From Clostridium sp. CAG:921 (lineage in GTDB: Bacteria; Bacillota; Clostridia; TANB77; CAG-465), in assembly GCA_000433135.1 (NCBI GenBank), contig HF991915.1, forward strand, positions 1 through 5,844: a stretch of 5,844 nucleotides of DNA. The letters are read 5' to 3'. Positions 1-5,395 of this stretch are shown one piece after another. Every line of letters begins with the position of its first letter. Within the stretch, counting starts at the first letter, position 1. The notes under the pieces were generated by a model. That model was given only the letters and a program-made list of their open reading frames with translations. It searched no databases and had not been told where the DNA came from. The position numbers and the translations under genes are program-made.

Positions 1-572
1 GGCTCCTTCATTTCAGAAAACATCGATTCTATTTGTAAATATGTTATCACTCCCGGTACACTCTTTTCTCGTAATAGTTCAAATGCCTTACCTTCATCTA
101 TTCCTTGTTTTACAGTTGCTATATAACTTGATTCTAACTTTATTCCTAGTTTTTTCTCCAAATTCTCATATTCTTCTTTACTTAATTCTTCTGGTACCCC
201 TAATACTTTTCTTATCCATCCTTTTCCAATCTTTTCTTTTTGCTCTTTTAACGTTTGCGTTAAACTTTTCTGTAACGTTTCTTCTACACTTTTGTTCTCT
301 AAAAAATCTTTAGTAATTTGAAGTATTTTTTCTTCTTGATTAATTATATGAGGTGAATAATACGTTCCTCCATTTTCTCTTGTTCTTGCTAGTTCTTCTT
401 TTATCTTATTTATTATTTCCTCTTTATTATATATTCCTTCTCCTTCTTTTAAACTCTCTTTTATCTTTGTCTCTATTATTCTTCTTACTGGTTCTTGCTG
501 AGATACTAATCTATCATTTAATAATGCTACTAGTTCATTTCTTGTCTTATCTAATTTTTCTTCTGATAAATT
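1..572 (-). pseudogene. Stranded C-terminal part of the same large repeat protein (partial, runs off the left edge)
   Basis: On the minus strand, 190 codons from 572 to the window edge are open without a stop, beginning NLSEEKLDKTRNELVALLND. This repeats residues 521-540 of the upstream gene. After the shared 36 residues it continues with new sequence (KESLKEGEGIYNKEEI and onward, including GWIRKVLGVPEELSKEEYEN), still open at position 1. There is no ATG with a ribosome binding site; the frame reaches back only to a stop near 621. It therefore looks like the natural C-terminal region of the gene at 551-2239, cut off by the frame-shifting duplication. Deleting one 107-bp copy would join the two into a protein of well over 700 residues. 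An alternative is that it is the tail of a second tandem paralogue whose N-terminal part was lost by recombination. Confidence 0.7.
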
Positions 573-679
573 TTTGTCTCTATTATTCTTCTTACTGGCT
601 CTTGCTGAGAAGTTAATCCATCATTTAATAATGCTACTAATTCATTTCTTGTCTTATCTAATTTTTCTTCCGATAAATT
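466..679. repeat. 107-bp imperfect tandem duplication that breaks the reading frame
   Basis: Positions 466-572 and 573-679 align without gaps at an offset of 107. I count about seven mismatches, so the copies are roughly 93% identical. Because 107 is not a multiple of three, entering the second copy moves the minus-strand frame by one, which creates the TAG at 551-553. The divergence argues against a very fresh duplication or a simple assembly error. Unequal crossing-over between two related genes could also explain it. Confidence 0.9.
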
Positions 680-2239
680 TCCTACTATTGTATTTAGTTT
701 TCCTACCATTTTCAAAACTACTTCATCTGCATTTTTTATTCCACTTTTTTCTAATGAAATTTTCATAACATCAGACATTTTTAGATTTTTTAAATCACTT
801 TCCTCTAGTATCTTATTTATATTTTTATATACTTCAAACTGTATATTTTTTCCTTTTTCTTGATATTCCCTTAAATCTACTGCTTTAAATAGCTCTATTA
901 CTGCTCCTGTTTCTCCCTTTAATTTGTATTTTCTATCAAACAGTTCATTTAATCTCTCATCGTACTCAAGCCCATACTTTTCTACTTCTTCTTTACTTAA
1001 GTTTGGTATTTCAACTAGTTTTTCAGTTTCCTCTAGTCCTATTGACTTTATCATTTGGTGATAGAATATATCCATTTGGATTTTATCATTCACTTTAAAT
1101 TTTGCTTTTTCTTTTATCCTTTCTATGGCTTTAGCATTTTCAAACATCATATTTTTAATTTCTTCACTATCTCTAACATCCTGGTCTATATACTTATATA
1201 CGTTAACATTAGTTTTAAGACACTTTTGGACCATTTTTAGGTATTCTTCTGGACATTTTTTTATTATTCTTTCATCTACATATCGAAAATCACTTGCATT
1301 TTCTTCTATATCAATTTGTGCCATTCTTAGGTATTCTTCTGGATATTTTTCTATTATTCTTTCACCTACATATTGCAAATTATTTGCATTTTCTTCTACA
1401 GCAATTTGTGCCATTTTTAGATATTCTTCTGGGTACTTGTCTATTATTCTTTCATCTACATATTGTAAATTACTTGCTTTTTTTTCTACAGCACCTTGTG
1501 CCATTTTTAGGTATTCCTCTGAGTACTTGTCTATTATCCTTCCATCTACATATTGTAAATTATAGGCACCTTTTTTTACAGTGTCTTGTGCCATCTTTAG
1601 ATATTTTTCTGGATATTTTTCTATTATTATTTCATCTACGTATTGTAATTTTCCACTATATTTTTTTACATTTTTTTGTACCATTTTTAGGTATTCTTCT
1701 GGATATTTTTCAGCAATAATACTTGGAATTTCTTCAAATTTCAACATTGCTTTGGATATTAACAAACACTCATCTAAATGTTCTTTTGCAACCTCGTCTG
1801 AAATTTTCCAACCATGTTTGTTCTTGCAAATACATAATTTCCACAACTTAAAGCACTTTTCAATACCAGCTTTTTCAATTGCTTTAGTATCAATTTCATC
1901 GACATCGGCACCAAAATCACCAATAATTTTAACACAATATGAATAATAACTTTTAAGATTTTTTTCTATCCACTCCTTTGATGGTAAAAATTTAAGTTTT
2001 AATGCTTCTATATCAACATAATTATTATAATATTCCTCGTCATTATACTCATCATCCTCATAATTAATATAACCTCCTTTATTTTCTATAATATAGCGAT
2101 TAAATTTATTTATATAATTCCAAGTATCTTCCGTTAAATTTTCCTCTAATTCAGCTACAAAGTTTTTATCTTGATATAATTTCTCTTTATATCCTTTAAT
2201 TTCTTCTTGAATTTTTCTAATCTTTTCATCTTCACCCAT
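551..2239 (-). CDS. Large repeat protein of unknown function, C-terminally truncated by a frameshift
   Basis: This 562-residue protein is not one I can name. The start is well supported: a GAGGAGG ribosome binding site (2247-2253) lies 7 nt before the ATG. Residues 1-165 are charged, with an acidic Asp/Glu/Tyr/Asn-rich patch around 60-75. Residues 177-356 are six 30-residue repeats of the form (E/D)KYPEEYLKMAQ-x8-LQYVDERII. Their spacing and Leu-x-Tyr core resemble the DUF4116 repeat, which has no known function; that match is by eye. Residues 357-520 look helical and lysine/glutamate-rich. There is no signal peptide or membrane segment, so it is probably cytosolic. Residues 521-556 are encoded by the first copy of a 107-bp tandem duplication. 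The duplication shifts the frame, so the protein ends with six foreign residues (YQKKNN-like tail) and a TAG, while its natural continuation lies in another frame at 1-572. Whether the truncated form works is unknown. Confidence 0.75.
   Translation of the reverse strand: MGEDEKIRKIQEEIKGYKEKLYQDKNFVAELEENLTEDTWNYINKFNRYIIENKGGYINYEDDEYNDEEYYNNYVDIEALKLKFLPSKEWIEKNLKSYYSYCVKIIGDFGADVDEIDTKAIEKAGIEKCFKLWKLCICKNKHGWKISDEVAKEHLDECLLISKAMLKFEEIPSIIAEKYPEEYLKMVQKNVKKYSGKLQYVDEIIIEKYPEKYLKMAQDTVKKGAYNLQYVDGRIIDKYSEEYLKMAQGAVEKKASNLQYVDERIIDKYPEEYLKMAQIAVEENANNLQYVGERIIEKYPEEYLRMAQIDIEENASDFRYVDERIIKKCPEEYLKMVQKCLKTNVNVYKYIDQDVRDSEEIKNMMFENAKAIERIKEKAKFKVNDKIQMDIFYHQMIKSIGLEETEKLVEIPNLSKEEVEKYGLEYDERLNELFDRKYKLKGETGAVIELFKAVDLREYQEKGKNIQFEVYKNINKILEESDLKNLKMSDVMKISLEKSGIKNADEVVLKMVGKLNTIVGNLSEEKLDKTRNELVALLNDGLTSQQEPVRRIIETKIYQKKN
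1172..1711 (-). repeat. Six in-frame 90-bp tandem repeats inside the large gene
   Basis: The minus-strand protein repeats every 30 residues, starting at residues 177, 207, 237, 267, 297 and 327. Five units are closely similar at the DNA level (about 1232-1711). The sixth, nearest the 3' side, is degenerate (YKYIDQDV). The 90-bp period keeps the frame, so units can be gained or lost without breaking the gene. Each unit probably forms a pair of helices in a solenoid; that is inferred from the periodicity and the alternating Leu/Tyr/Ile positions. Confidence 0.9.
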
Positions 2240-2253
2240 ATCTTATCCTCCTC

Positions 2254-2920
2254 ATTAGTCTTGTCCATATATCTATTCTAACACCAACAGCTTACTACCT
2301 TATTATTTATTTTTATATGTATACACTAACAATAAGCATTTATAATTTAACTATATTTTTTGTTATATAATATTTCACGTTCTACCTTATTTTTCTAGTT
2401 AATTCGTACTTTTATATTACCATTATTAAATTTTATTTTCAACTATTTACTTATGCTTCTAGCTACATTTATACGCACAATAGCAAAGCTTTTAAGTTTT
2501 ATTACTTTTTCATTACTTTTTTATTACTTTTTTATTACTTTAAAATATAGCAAGTTACTATTTAGACTAAGTAGAGTTTTGAAATTATATAAAGTAGACC
2601 AAAGTAAAATTACAAATCGTTTTAAAATAATTTTTATAAATAAAAAAAATACAAAATTTAAATTTATTATGTATATCAATAGATAAATAAATATTAATTT
2701 TGTATTTTTAACTAGTCATGATCCAAATAGTAACAACAATTTTTTGCGTATTTAGTCATCTTTATTTAAAATTGTTTAACAACAACTAATTACATTTTAC
2801 ATGTTTTTTAATAAAATATGTAAAATTATAAGAATTTATAAAATATAATAATTGTCAATACCATTTCTAAAGTTCAATTATTATACAACTTCCTTGATAA
2901 ATCAAACTTATATCCATCTA
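2254..2920. other. Intergenic region with no convincing gene
   Basis: This stretch of about 670 bp is extremely AT-rich. It should hold the promoter of the leftward gene that starts at 2239, but I see no pair of -35 and -10 boxes that stands out. It contains an 11-bp tandem repeat (2501-2541) and a 9-bp inverted repeat (2794-2802 ATTTTACAT with 2818-2826 ATGTAAAAT, 15-nt loop). The only sizeable plus-strand reading frame (2453-2686) runs through the simple repeat and has no ribosome binding site. Confidence 0.6.
2501..2541. repeat. Short tandem repeat, 11-bp unit, about 3.7 copies
   Basis: The unit ATTACTTTTTT occurs at 2501, 2512 and 2523 (the first with a final C) and partly at 2534. The period is close to one turn of the DNA helix, so the T-tracts lie on the same face and may bend the DNA. 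It could equally be a slippage product. Confidence 0.85.
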
Positions 2921-2921
2921 C

Positions 2922-2973
2922 AAAAAAAAATGCAAAAGGTATATAACTAATATATATTCCCTTTGCATTTTTT
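2922..2973 (-). terminator. Terminator of the 130-aa gene, possibly bidirectional
   Basis: A stem made of TGCAAAAGG (2931-2939) and CCCTTTGCA (2959-2967), with one mismatch, encloses an AT-rich loop. It is flanked by nine A residues (2922-2930) and a T run (2968-2973), so either strand ends in a U-tract. It lies 20 nt beyond the minus-strand stop codon at 2993. No gene reads into it from the left on the plus strand. Confidence 0.8.
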
Positions 2974-2992
2974 AATTTAATATTTTTTTCTT

Positions 2993-3385
2993 TTACTTTT
3001 TACTTACACTTACAATATAAGAAGTATTTGCAGTTTTAACGTTATAGATATTATTTCCTATACAAGTAACAGACTTAATAATACTTGTACGTATTTTTGT
3101 AAGTTTAACATTTTCACCAGCATAGTTAATTTTTTGACAAATGTATCTACTTCCTACTATTGGAATTTCATTTGAAACTGCAATATATGCTTTCTTTTCA
3201 AATAGCACTTCATCAAACCAAACTGAGTTAAATTCATCGTCAATTCCTTTAAGTACATAATCAGTCTGAGAGTTTTTTACAATACTCTTAGTAACTTCAT
3301 AAGTTGCTCCAATAATTAATTTATCTGGCGAAGAGCAACTATAATAACTCCTATTCTCACCATTATAACGTACAATTTTTGCCAT
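2993..3385 (-). CDS. Unrecognised 130-aa protein with two beta-rich modules
   Basis: The protein begins MAKIVRYNGENRSYYSC. The ATG at 3385 is preferred because AGGAGGAA (3391-3398) lies 5 nt before it. An upstream TTG at 3457 would also keep the frame, but it has no ribosome binding site and would translate a structured leader. Residues 1-62 look like a small beta-barrel module (pattern IIGATYEV, then YVLKGIDDEFNSVWFDEV). Residues 66-130 form a second module around PIVGSRYIC and a TSIIKSV-x7-YNVKTANTSYIV pattern. I recall such patterns from clostridial and phage-related hypothetical proteins, but cannot assign a family. There is no signal peptide or membrane segment. It is a single-gene unit with its own promoter (3467-3495), leader and terminator (2922-2973). 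The leader suggests control of translation. Confidence 0.8.
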   Translation of the reverse strand: MAKIVRYNGENRSYYSCSSPDKLIIGATYEVTKSIVKNSQTDYVLKGIDDEFNSVWFDEVLFEKKAYIAVSNEIPIVGSRYICQKINYAGENVKLTKIRTSIIKSVTCIGNNIYNVKTANTSYIVSVSKK

Positions 3386-3460
3386 ACTTTTTCCTCCTGA
3401 ACTCTTACGGAGGAATTGCACCCCCGTATATTTTATACTAGGTTGTACAATAACCAACTA
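3386..3460 (-). promoter_or_regulatory. Structured 5' leader with alternative Shine-Dalgarno pairing (candidate RNA switch)
   Basis: Read on the minus strand, hairpin 1 is GGTT-ATTGTAC-AACC (3455 to 3441). Hairpin 2 is TACGGGGG-TGCAATT-CCTCCGTA (3428 to 3406), an 8-bp stem with one G-U pair. The two 7-nt loops can pair over six positions (ATTGTA with TGCAAT, one G-U). The 3' side of hairpin 2 contains TTCCTCC (3415 to 3409), which is also perfectly complementary to GGAGGAA (3397 to 3391), the ribosome binding site of the next gene. Hairpin 2 would free the site, while the alternative pairing would hide it. The leader does not match a riboswitch class I can recall. Its function is inferred from complementarity only. 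Confidence 0.5.
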
Positions 3461-3466
3461 TTATGA

Positions 3467-3495
3467 GTTATATCATAGCTTTACATAAAATACAA
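3467..3495 (-). promoter_or_regulatory. Sigma-A-type promoter for the 130-aa gene
   Basis: On the minus strand, TTGTAT (3495 to 3490) and TATAAC (3472 to 3467) are separated by exactly 17 nt, and a TGA just before the -10 box gives an extended -10 (TGnTATAAC). Transcription would start near 3460, just upstream of hairpin 1 of the leader. Confidence 0.55.
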
Positions 3496-3716
3496 GATAT
3501 ATAATAACTTTAACTGTAAAGAAGAGTAAACTTTAATATTACTATAAATTATTCTTTAATTTTATTTTTTGAATTATATACTACATATGACTGATCAATT
3601 TTATATGCTAATTTACTAAATTCTAACATCAATTCTAAAAAATATTGCTTTATTATATTTATAACTTAATTTAATATATTTATTTTACTTTTTCCTCTTT
3701 CTTTTCGATTTCATTC

Positions 3717-3775
3717 AAAAAAATACCACCTCGACAAAATATTTATCTATATTTTACATCAAGTTGGTATTTTTT
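3717..3775 (-). terminator. Long hairpin flanked by A and T tracts, candidate bidirectional terminator
   Basis: AAATACCACCT (3721-3731) pairs with AAGTTGGTATTT (about 3761-3772) with one mismatch. An inner AAAATAT/ATATTTT stem (3737-3743 and 3750-3756) lies across an internal loop. Seven A residues precede it and six T residues follow. It may end leftward transcription from tRNA-Arg(CCT), about 130 nt after the CCA end. The length and the inner stem would also fit the end of a small mobile repeat. Confidence 0.5.
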
Positions 3776-3871
3776 ATATATTTTCTTGTATTTTCATTAA
3801 AGACAAAAAATCATCCACTTTAAAATGATATAAAAAATATATCACCCATTTCTGAATGATATTTATGCCAG

Positions 3872-3895
3872 ATTATTCTATTAAGTTAGAATAAT
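3872..3895 (-). other. 9-bp hairpin just downstream of tRNA-Arg(CCT)
   Basis: ATTATTCTA (3872-3880) and TAGAATAAT (3887-3895) form a perfect 9-bp stem with a 6-nt loop, 7 nt beyond the encoded CCA. There is no U-tract next to it, so it is more likely a 3' trailer or processing structure than a full terminator. Confidence 0.6.
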
Positions 3896-3902
3896 TAGAC
3901 CG

Positions 3903-3979
3903 TGGTGCCCTTGATAGGACTCGAACCTACTACCTAGAGTTTAGGAAACTCTCGCTCTATCCTGGTGAGCTACAAGGAC
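3903..3979 (-). tRNA. tRNA-Arg, anticodon CCT, CCA encoded
   Basis: The minus strand folds as a 77-nt tRNA. The acceptor stem is GTCCTTG with CAAGGGC (one G-U pair). The D arm starts AGCTCACCAGG. The anticodon stem AGAGT/ACTCT carries the loop TTCCTAA with anticodon CCT (complement of 3943-3945), which reads AGG. The T arm contains GGTTCGAGTCC and the gene encodes its own CCA. AGG is a fairly rare codon even in AT-rich clostridia, where AGA dominates. It has its own promoter at 3994-4021. Confidence 0.95.
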
Positions 3980-3993
3980 ATATACACATATAT

Positions 3994-4021
3994 ATTATAT
4001 CAAAAAAAATAGTTTTTTCAA
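3994..4021 (-). promoter_or_regulatory. Promoter of tRNA-Arg(CCT)
   Basis: On the minus strand, TTGAAA (4021 to 4016) and TATAAT (3999 to 3994) are 16 nt apart, with an extended -10 TGA just before TATAAT. The start would be near 3987, about 8 nt before the mature tRNA. The box lies in the 120-bp gap between this leftward tRNA and the rightward cwlJ gene. Confidence 0.7.
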
Positions 4022-4099
4022 TATATTAGATACATAAAAATTGTAAATTTGTAACAAAATTTAGTCTAAAAAATATAATTTAGTATTGAGGTGAAAGCA

Positions 4100-4546
4100 A
4101 TGGCATATTCAAATAGAGAATTACTTGCAAGAATTATTATGTGTGAAGCTGGTGGTGAAGGTGAAAACGGAATGAAAGCAGTTGCTACAGTTATAATGAA
4201 TAGAGCAACAATTGAAACTGGTGAATATTTTAGAGTGTCAGAAGGAGGAAATATTAGAAATATAATTATGCAAAAAGGGCAATTTACCTGTTCTATGGAA
4301 ACTATTGGAAGTAGTTATAATACACAAAATATTTATAATATGAATCCTACGCAAGAACATTATGATATAGCAGACTGGGCACTTAGTGGTAATAAATTAA
4401 ATGAAGTTAGTGATTGTTTGTGGTTTATGAATCCATTTAAAAAATCATGTCCGGCTAAATTTCCATATAATGGTACTGGATACTTAATGACGAAAATAAA
4501 TAATCATTGCTTTTTTTCGCCAACATCAAAATATAATGATACTTAG
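4100..4546 (+). CDS. cwlJ: Spore cortex-lytic cell wall hydrolase, CwlJ/SleB family
   Basis: This 148-residue protein matches the Hydrolase_2 (SleB/CwlJ) catalytic domain over nearly its whole length. These enzymes cut the muramic-lactam-containing peptidoglycan of the spore cortex during germination. Visible landmarks are LLARIIMCEAGGEGENG (residues 8-24), where Glu16 is the expected catalytic acid, then VATVIMNR (28-35), GQFTC (60-64), LWFMNP (107-112) and NNHCFF (134-139). There is no signal peptide or peptidoglycan-binding domain, which fits CwlJ (about 142 residues in Bacillus subtilis) rather than SleB. CwlJ is made in the mother cell and reaches the coat from outside. The ATG at 4100 is chosen because GAGGTG (4088-4093) sits 6 nt before it; the in-frame GTG at 4091 lies inside that site. 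gerQ follows after 23 nt, so the two are very likely co-transcribed. Confidence 0.92.
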   Translation: MAYSNRELLARIIMCEAGGEGENGMKAVATVIMNRATIETGEYFRVSEGGNIRNIIMQKGQFTCSMETIGSSYNTQNIYNMNPTQEHYDIADWALSGNKLNEVSDCLWFMNPFKKSCPAKFPYNGTGYLMTKINNHCFFSPTSKYNDT

Positions 4547-4569
4547 TAAATATTGAAGGGAGTTAGTAT

Positions 4570-4893
4570 ATGAATAGTGATATAATGCAAAATGCAACTT
4601 ATGATAAAAATAGCGATAACTTAAATGTTCCAGAAAGTTTAAAGAATTCTATATATACACCCGCTTTTTTAAGAAAGCATATTGGAAGGTTAGTTAAAGT
4701 GGAATTTTTAATTGGTACATCTTTTTTAGAAGATAGAACTGGAATTTTATTAGAAGTTGGAGCAAGCTATATAGTTCTTAGATCTGTTCAAGATAATAAT
4801 TTGCTTTATTGTGATATTTTTTCTATAAAATTTGTTACAATATCACGTCAATCATTTGCATATAATCCTGAATTTCAGATGGGAACGTATTAA
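4570..4893 (+). CDS. gerQ: Spore coat protein GerQ-like
   Basis: This 107-residue protein resembles the Spore_GerQ domain. Residues 30-92 follow the family layout: a helix-like lead-in (TPAFLRKHIGRLVKVEF), then strands around DRTGILLEVGASYIVLRS, and a closing segment ending in IFSIKFVTI. In Bacillus subtilis GerQ is required for CwlJ to be placed in the spore coat and is cross-linked by the transglutaminase Tgl. That GerQ is longer (about 180 residues), mostly through an N-terminal extension, and here only about 28 residues precede the domain. These hold one glutamine and two lysines, so extensive cross-linking is less obvious. An AAGGGAG site (4556-4562) lies 7 nt before the ATG. The position directly behind cwlJ supports the assignment, since the two products work together. 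No clear terminator follows the stop. Confidence 0.8.
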   Translation: MNSDIMQNATYDKNSDNLNVPESLKNSIYTPAFLRKHIGRLVKVEFLIGTSFLEDRTGILLEVGASYIVLRSVQDNNLLYCDIFSIKFVTISRQSFAYNPEFQMGTY

Positions 4894-4948
4894 ATTGCAA
4901 TTTTATGATACATAGTGGAATATGGCATATGAAAAATAAAAATGAATA

Positions 4949-4977
4949 TTGATTTTTAGTAAAAATTGTTGTATAAT
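4949..4977 (+). promoter_or_regulatory. Promoter of tRNA-Arg(ACG)
   Basis: TTGATT (4949-4954) and a perfect TATAAT (4972-4977) are 17 nt apart. Transcription should begin near 4984, about 13 nt before the mature tRNA. A perfect inverted repeat (4978-4995) starts directly after the -10 box and covers the predicted start. Confidence 0.8.
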
Positions 4978-4995
4978 ATTACTCGTAAGAGTAAT
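4978..4995 (+). repeat. Perfect 7-bp inverted repeat over the tRNA-Arg(ACG) start site
   Basis: ATTACTC (4978-4984), GTAA, GAGTAAT (4989-4995). The predicted start at about 4984 falls inside the repeat, so RNA from that start would not contain the whole hairpin. If it matters, it is more likely a DNA site for a protein. If transcription begins a few bases earlier, it could be a leader hairpin removed by RNase P. Confidence 0.7.
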
Positions 4996-4996
4996 T

Positions 4997-5073
<77 letters not shown>

Positions 5074-5083
5074 GATTGATAGG

Positions 5084-5104
5084 AAACTCGAACTTTTCGA
5101 GTTT
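5084..5104 (+). other. Perfect 9-bp hairpin downstream of tRNA-Arg(ACG)
   Basis: AAACTCGAA (5084-5092), loop CTT, TTCGAGTTT (5096-5104), starting 10 nt after the CCA. Only AAG follows, so there is no U-tract and the true terminator is the next hairpin at 5117. It is probably a trailer structure. Confidence 0.75.
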
Positions 5105-5116
5105 AAGTAATAAATG

Positions 5117-5141
5117 CTAACTAGAAATAGTTAGTTTTTTT
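5117..5141 (+). terminator. Rho-independent terminator of tRNA-Arg(ACG)
   Basis: CTAACTA (5117-5123), a GAAA tetraloop, TAGTTAG (5128-5134), then seven T residues (5135-5141). The 7-bp perfect stem with a GNRA loop and U-tract is a textbook intrinsic terminator, placed 43 nt after the tRNA. Confidence 0.9.
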
Positions 5142-5170
5142 GTTATTTAAGAAATGAAAGTGATTGAGTT

Positions 5171-5395
5171 ATGACAATAGAAACTAAAGAACTTAAAATA
5201 AGCAAAGAATTAAAAAGAAAGGTAGAAACGGTTTGTAGGTTTGCTAATGCAAAATACACTATTATAAATGGAAATCTCAAAAGTGTTAAAAATACAAATA
5301 TTGCTATGGTAAAACCACATATAGTTAAAATTAAAGGTATTGATTATTTAGTATTTGATGATTGTAATGAAATTTTTATAAATGGTTATAAATAA
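5171..5395 (+). CDS. Small hypothetical protein, 74 aa
   Basis: I do not recognise this protein. Residues 1-25 are rich in Lys/Glu and probably helical (ELKISKELKRKVETVC). The rest looks like alternating beta strands, with IVKIKGIDYLVFDD near residues 51-64. There is no signal peptide or membrane segment. The ribosome binding site is weak: GAAAGTGA (5157-5164) with about 6 nt to the ATG, and no promoter stands out between the tRNA terminator and this start. It lies directly before decayed recombinase DNA, so it may be cargo or a remnant of the same element. It could also be an unused reading frame, although its composition looks protein-like. Confidence 0.5.
   Translation: MTIETKELKISKELKRKVETVCRFANAKYTIINGNLKSVKNTNIAMVKPHIVKIKGIDYLVFDDCNEIFINGYK

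Larger units (their letters stand above)
3500..3900. other. Non-coding AT-rich region with several hairpins
   Basis: No reading frame with a ribosome binding site is visible on either strand. From right to left it holds a 9-bp hairpin behind the tRNA (3872-3895), a 7-bp AT-only hairpin (TGATATA 3826-3832 with TATATCA 3838-3844) and a long A/T-flanked hairpin (3717-3775). The part from about 3500 to 3715 shows nothing recognisable. Confidence 0.6.

Noticed and set aside
551..575. Programmed ribosomal frameshift joining the two parts of the large protein
   Set aside because: A -1 shift is geometrically possible, but no standard X-XXY-YYZ slippery heptamer is present in the right phase. The product would contain the 36-residue segment twice, which points to mutation.
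1172..1711. Possible CRISPR array because of regular repeats
   Set aside because: The period is 90 bp with no unique spacers, and the repeats stay in frame within a protein-coding gene.
1125..1719. Plus-strand reading frames with repeated hydrophobic segments opposite the large gene
   Set aside because: They are mirror images of the 90-bp repeats of the minus-strand gene, which has the good ribosome binding site and protein-like composition.
2453..2686. Plus-strand 77-residue reading frame
   Set aside because: It reads through the simple 11-bp repeat, has no ribosome binding site, and its Phe/Leu/Lys-rich composition is what AT-rich non-coding DNA gives.
3386..3457. Longer N-terminus for the 130-aa protein from a TTG at 3457
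   Set aside because: No ribosome binding site precedes the TTG, whereas AGGAGG precedes the ATG at 3385. The extra codons overlap a strongly base-paired leader.
4021..4090. Sporulation sigma-E or sigma-K promoter before cwlJ
   Set aside because: CATAAAAAT and ATATATT motifs occur, but not at the correct spacing from each other. A TATAAT at 4074-4079 would start transcription inside the ribosome binding site.
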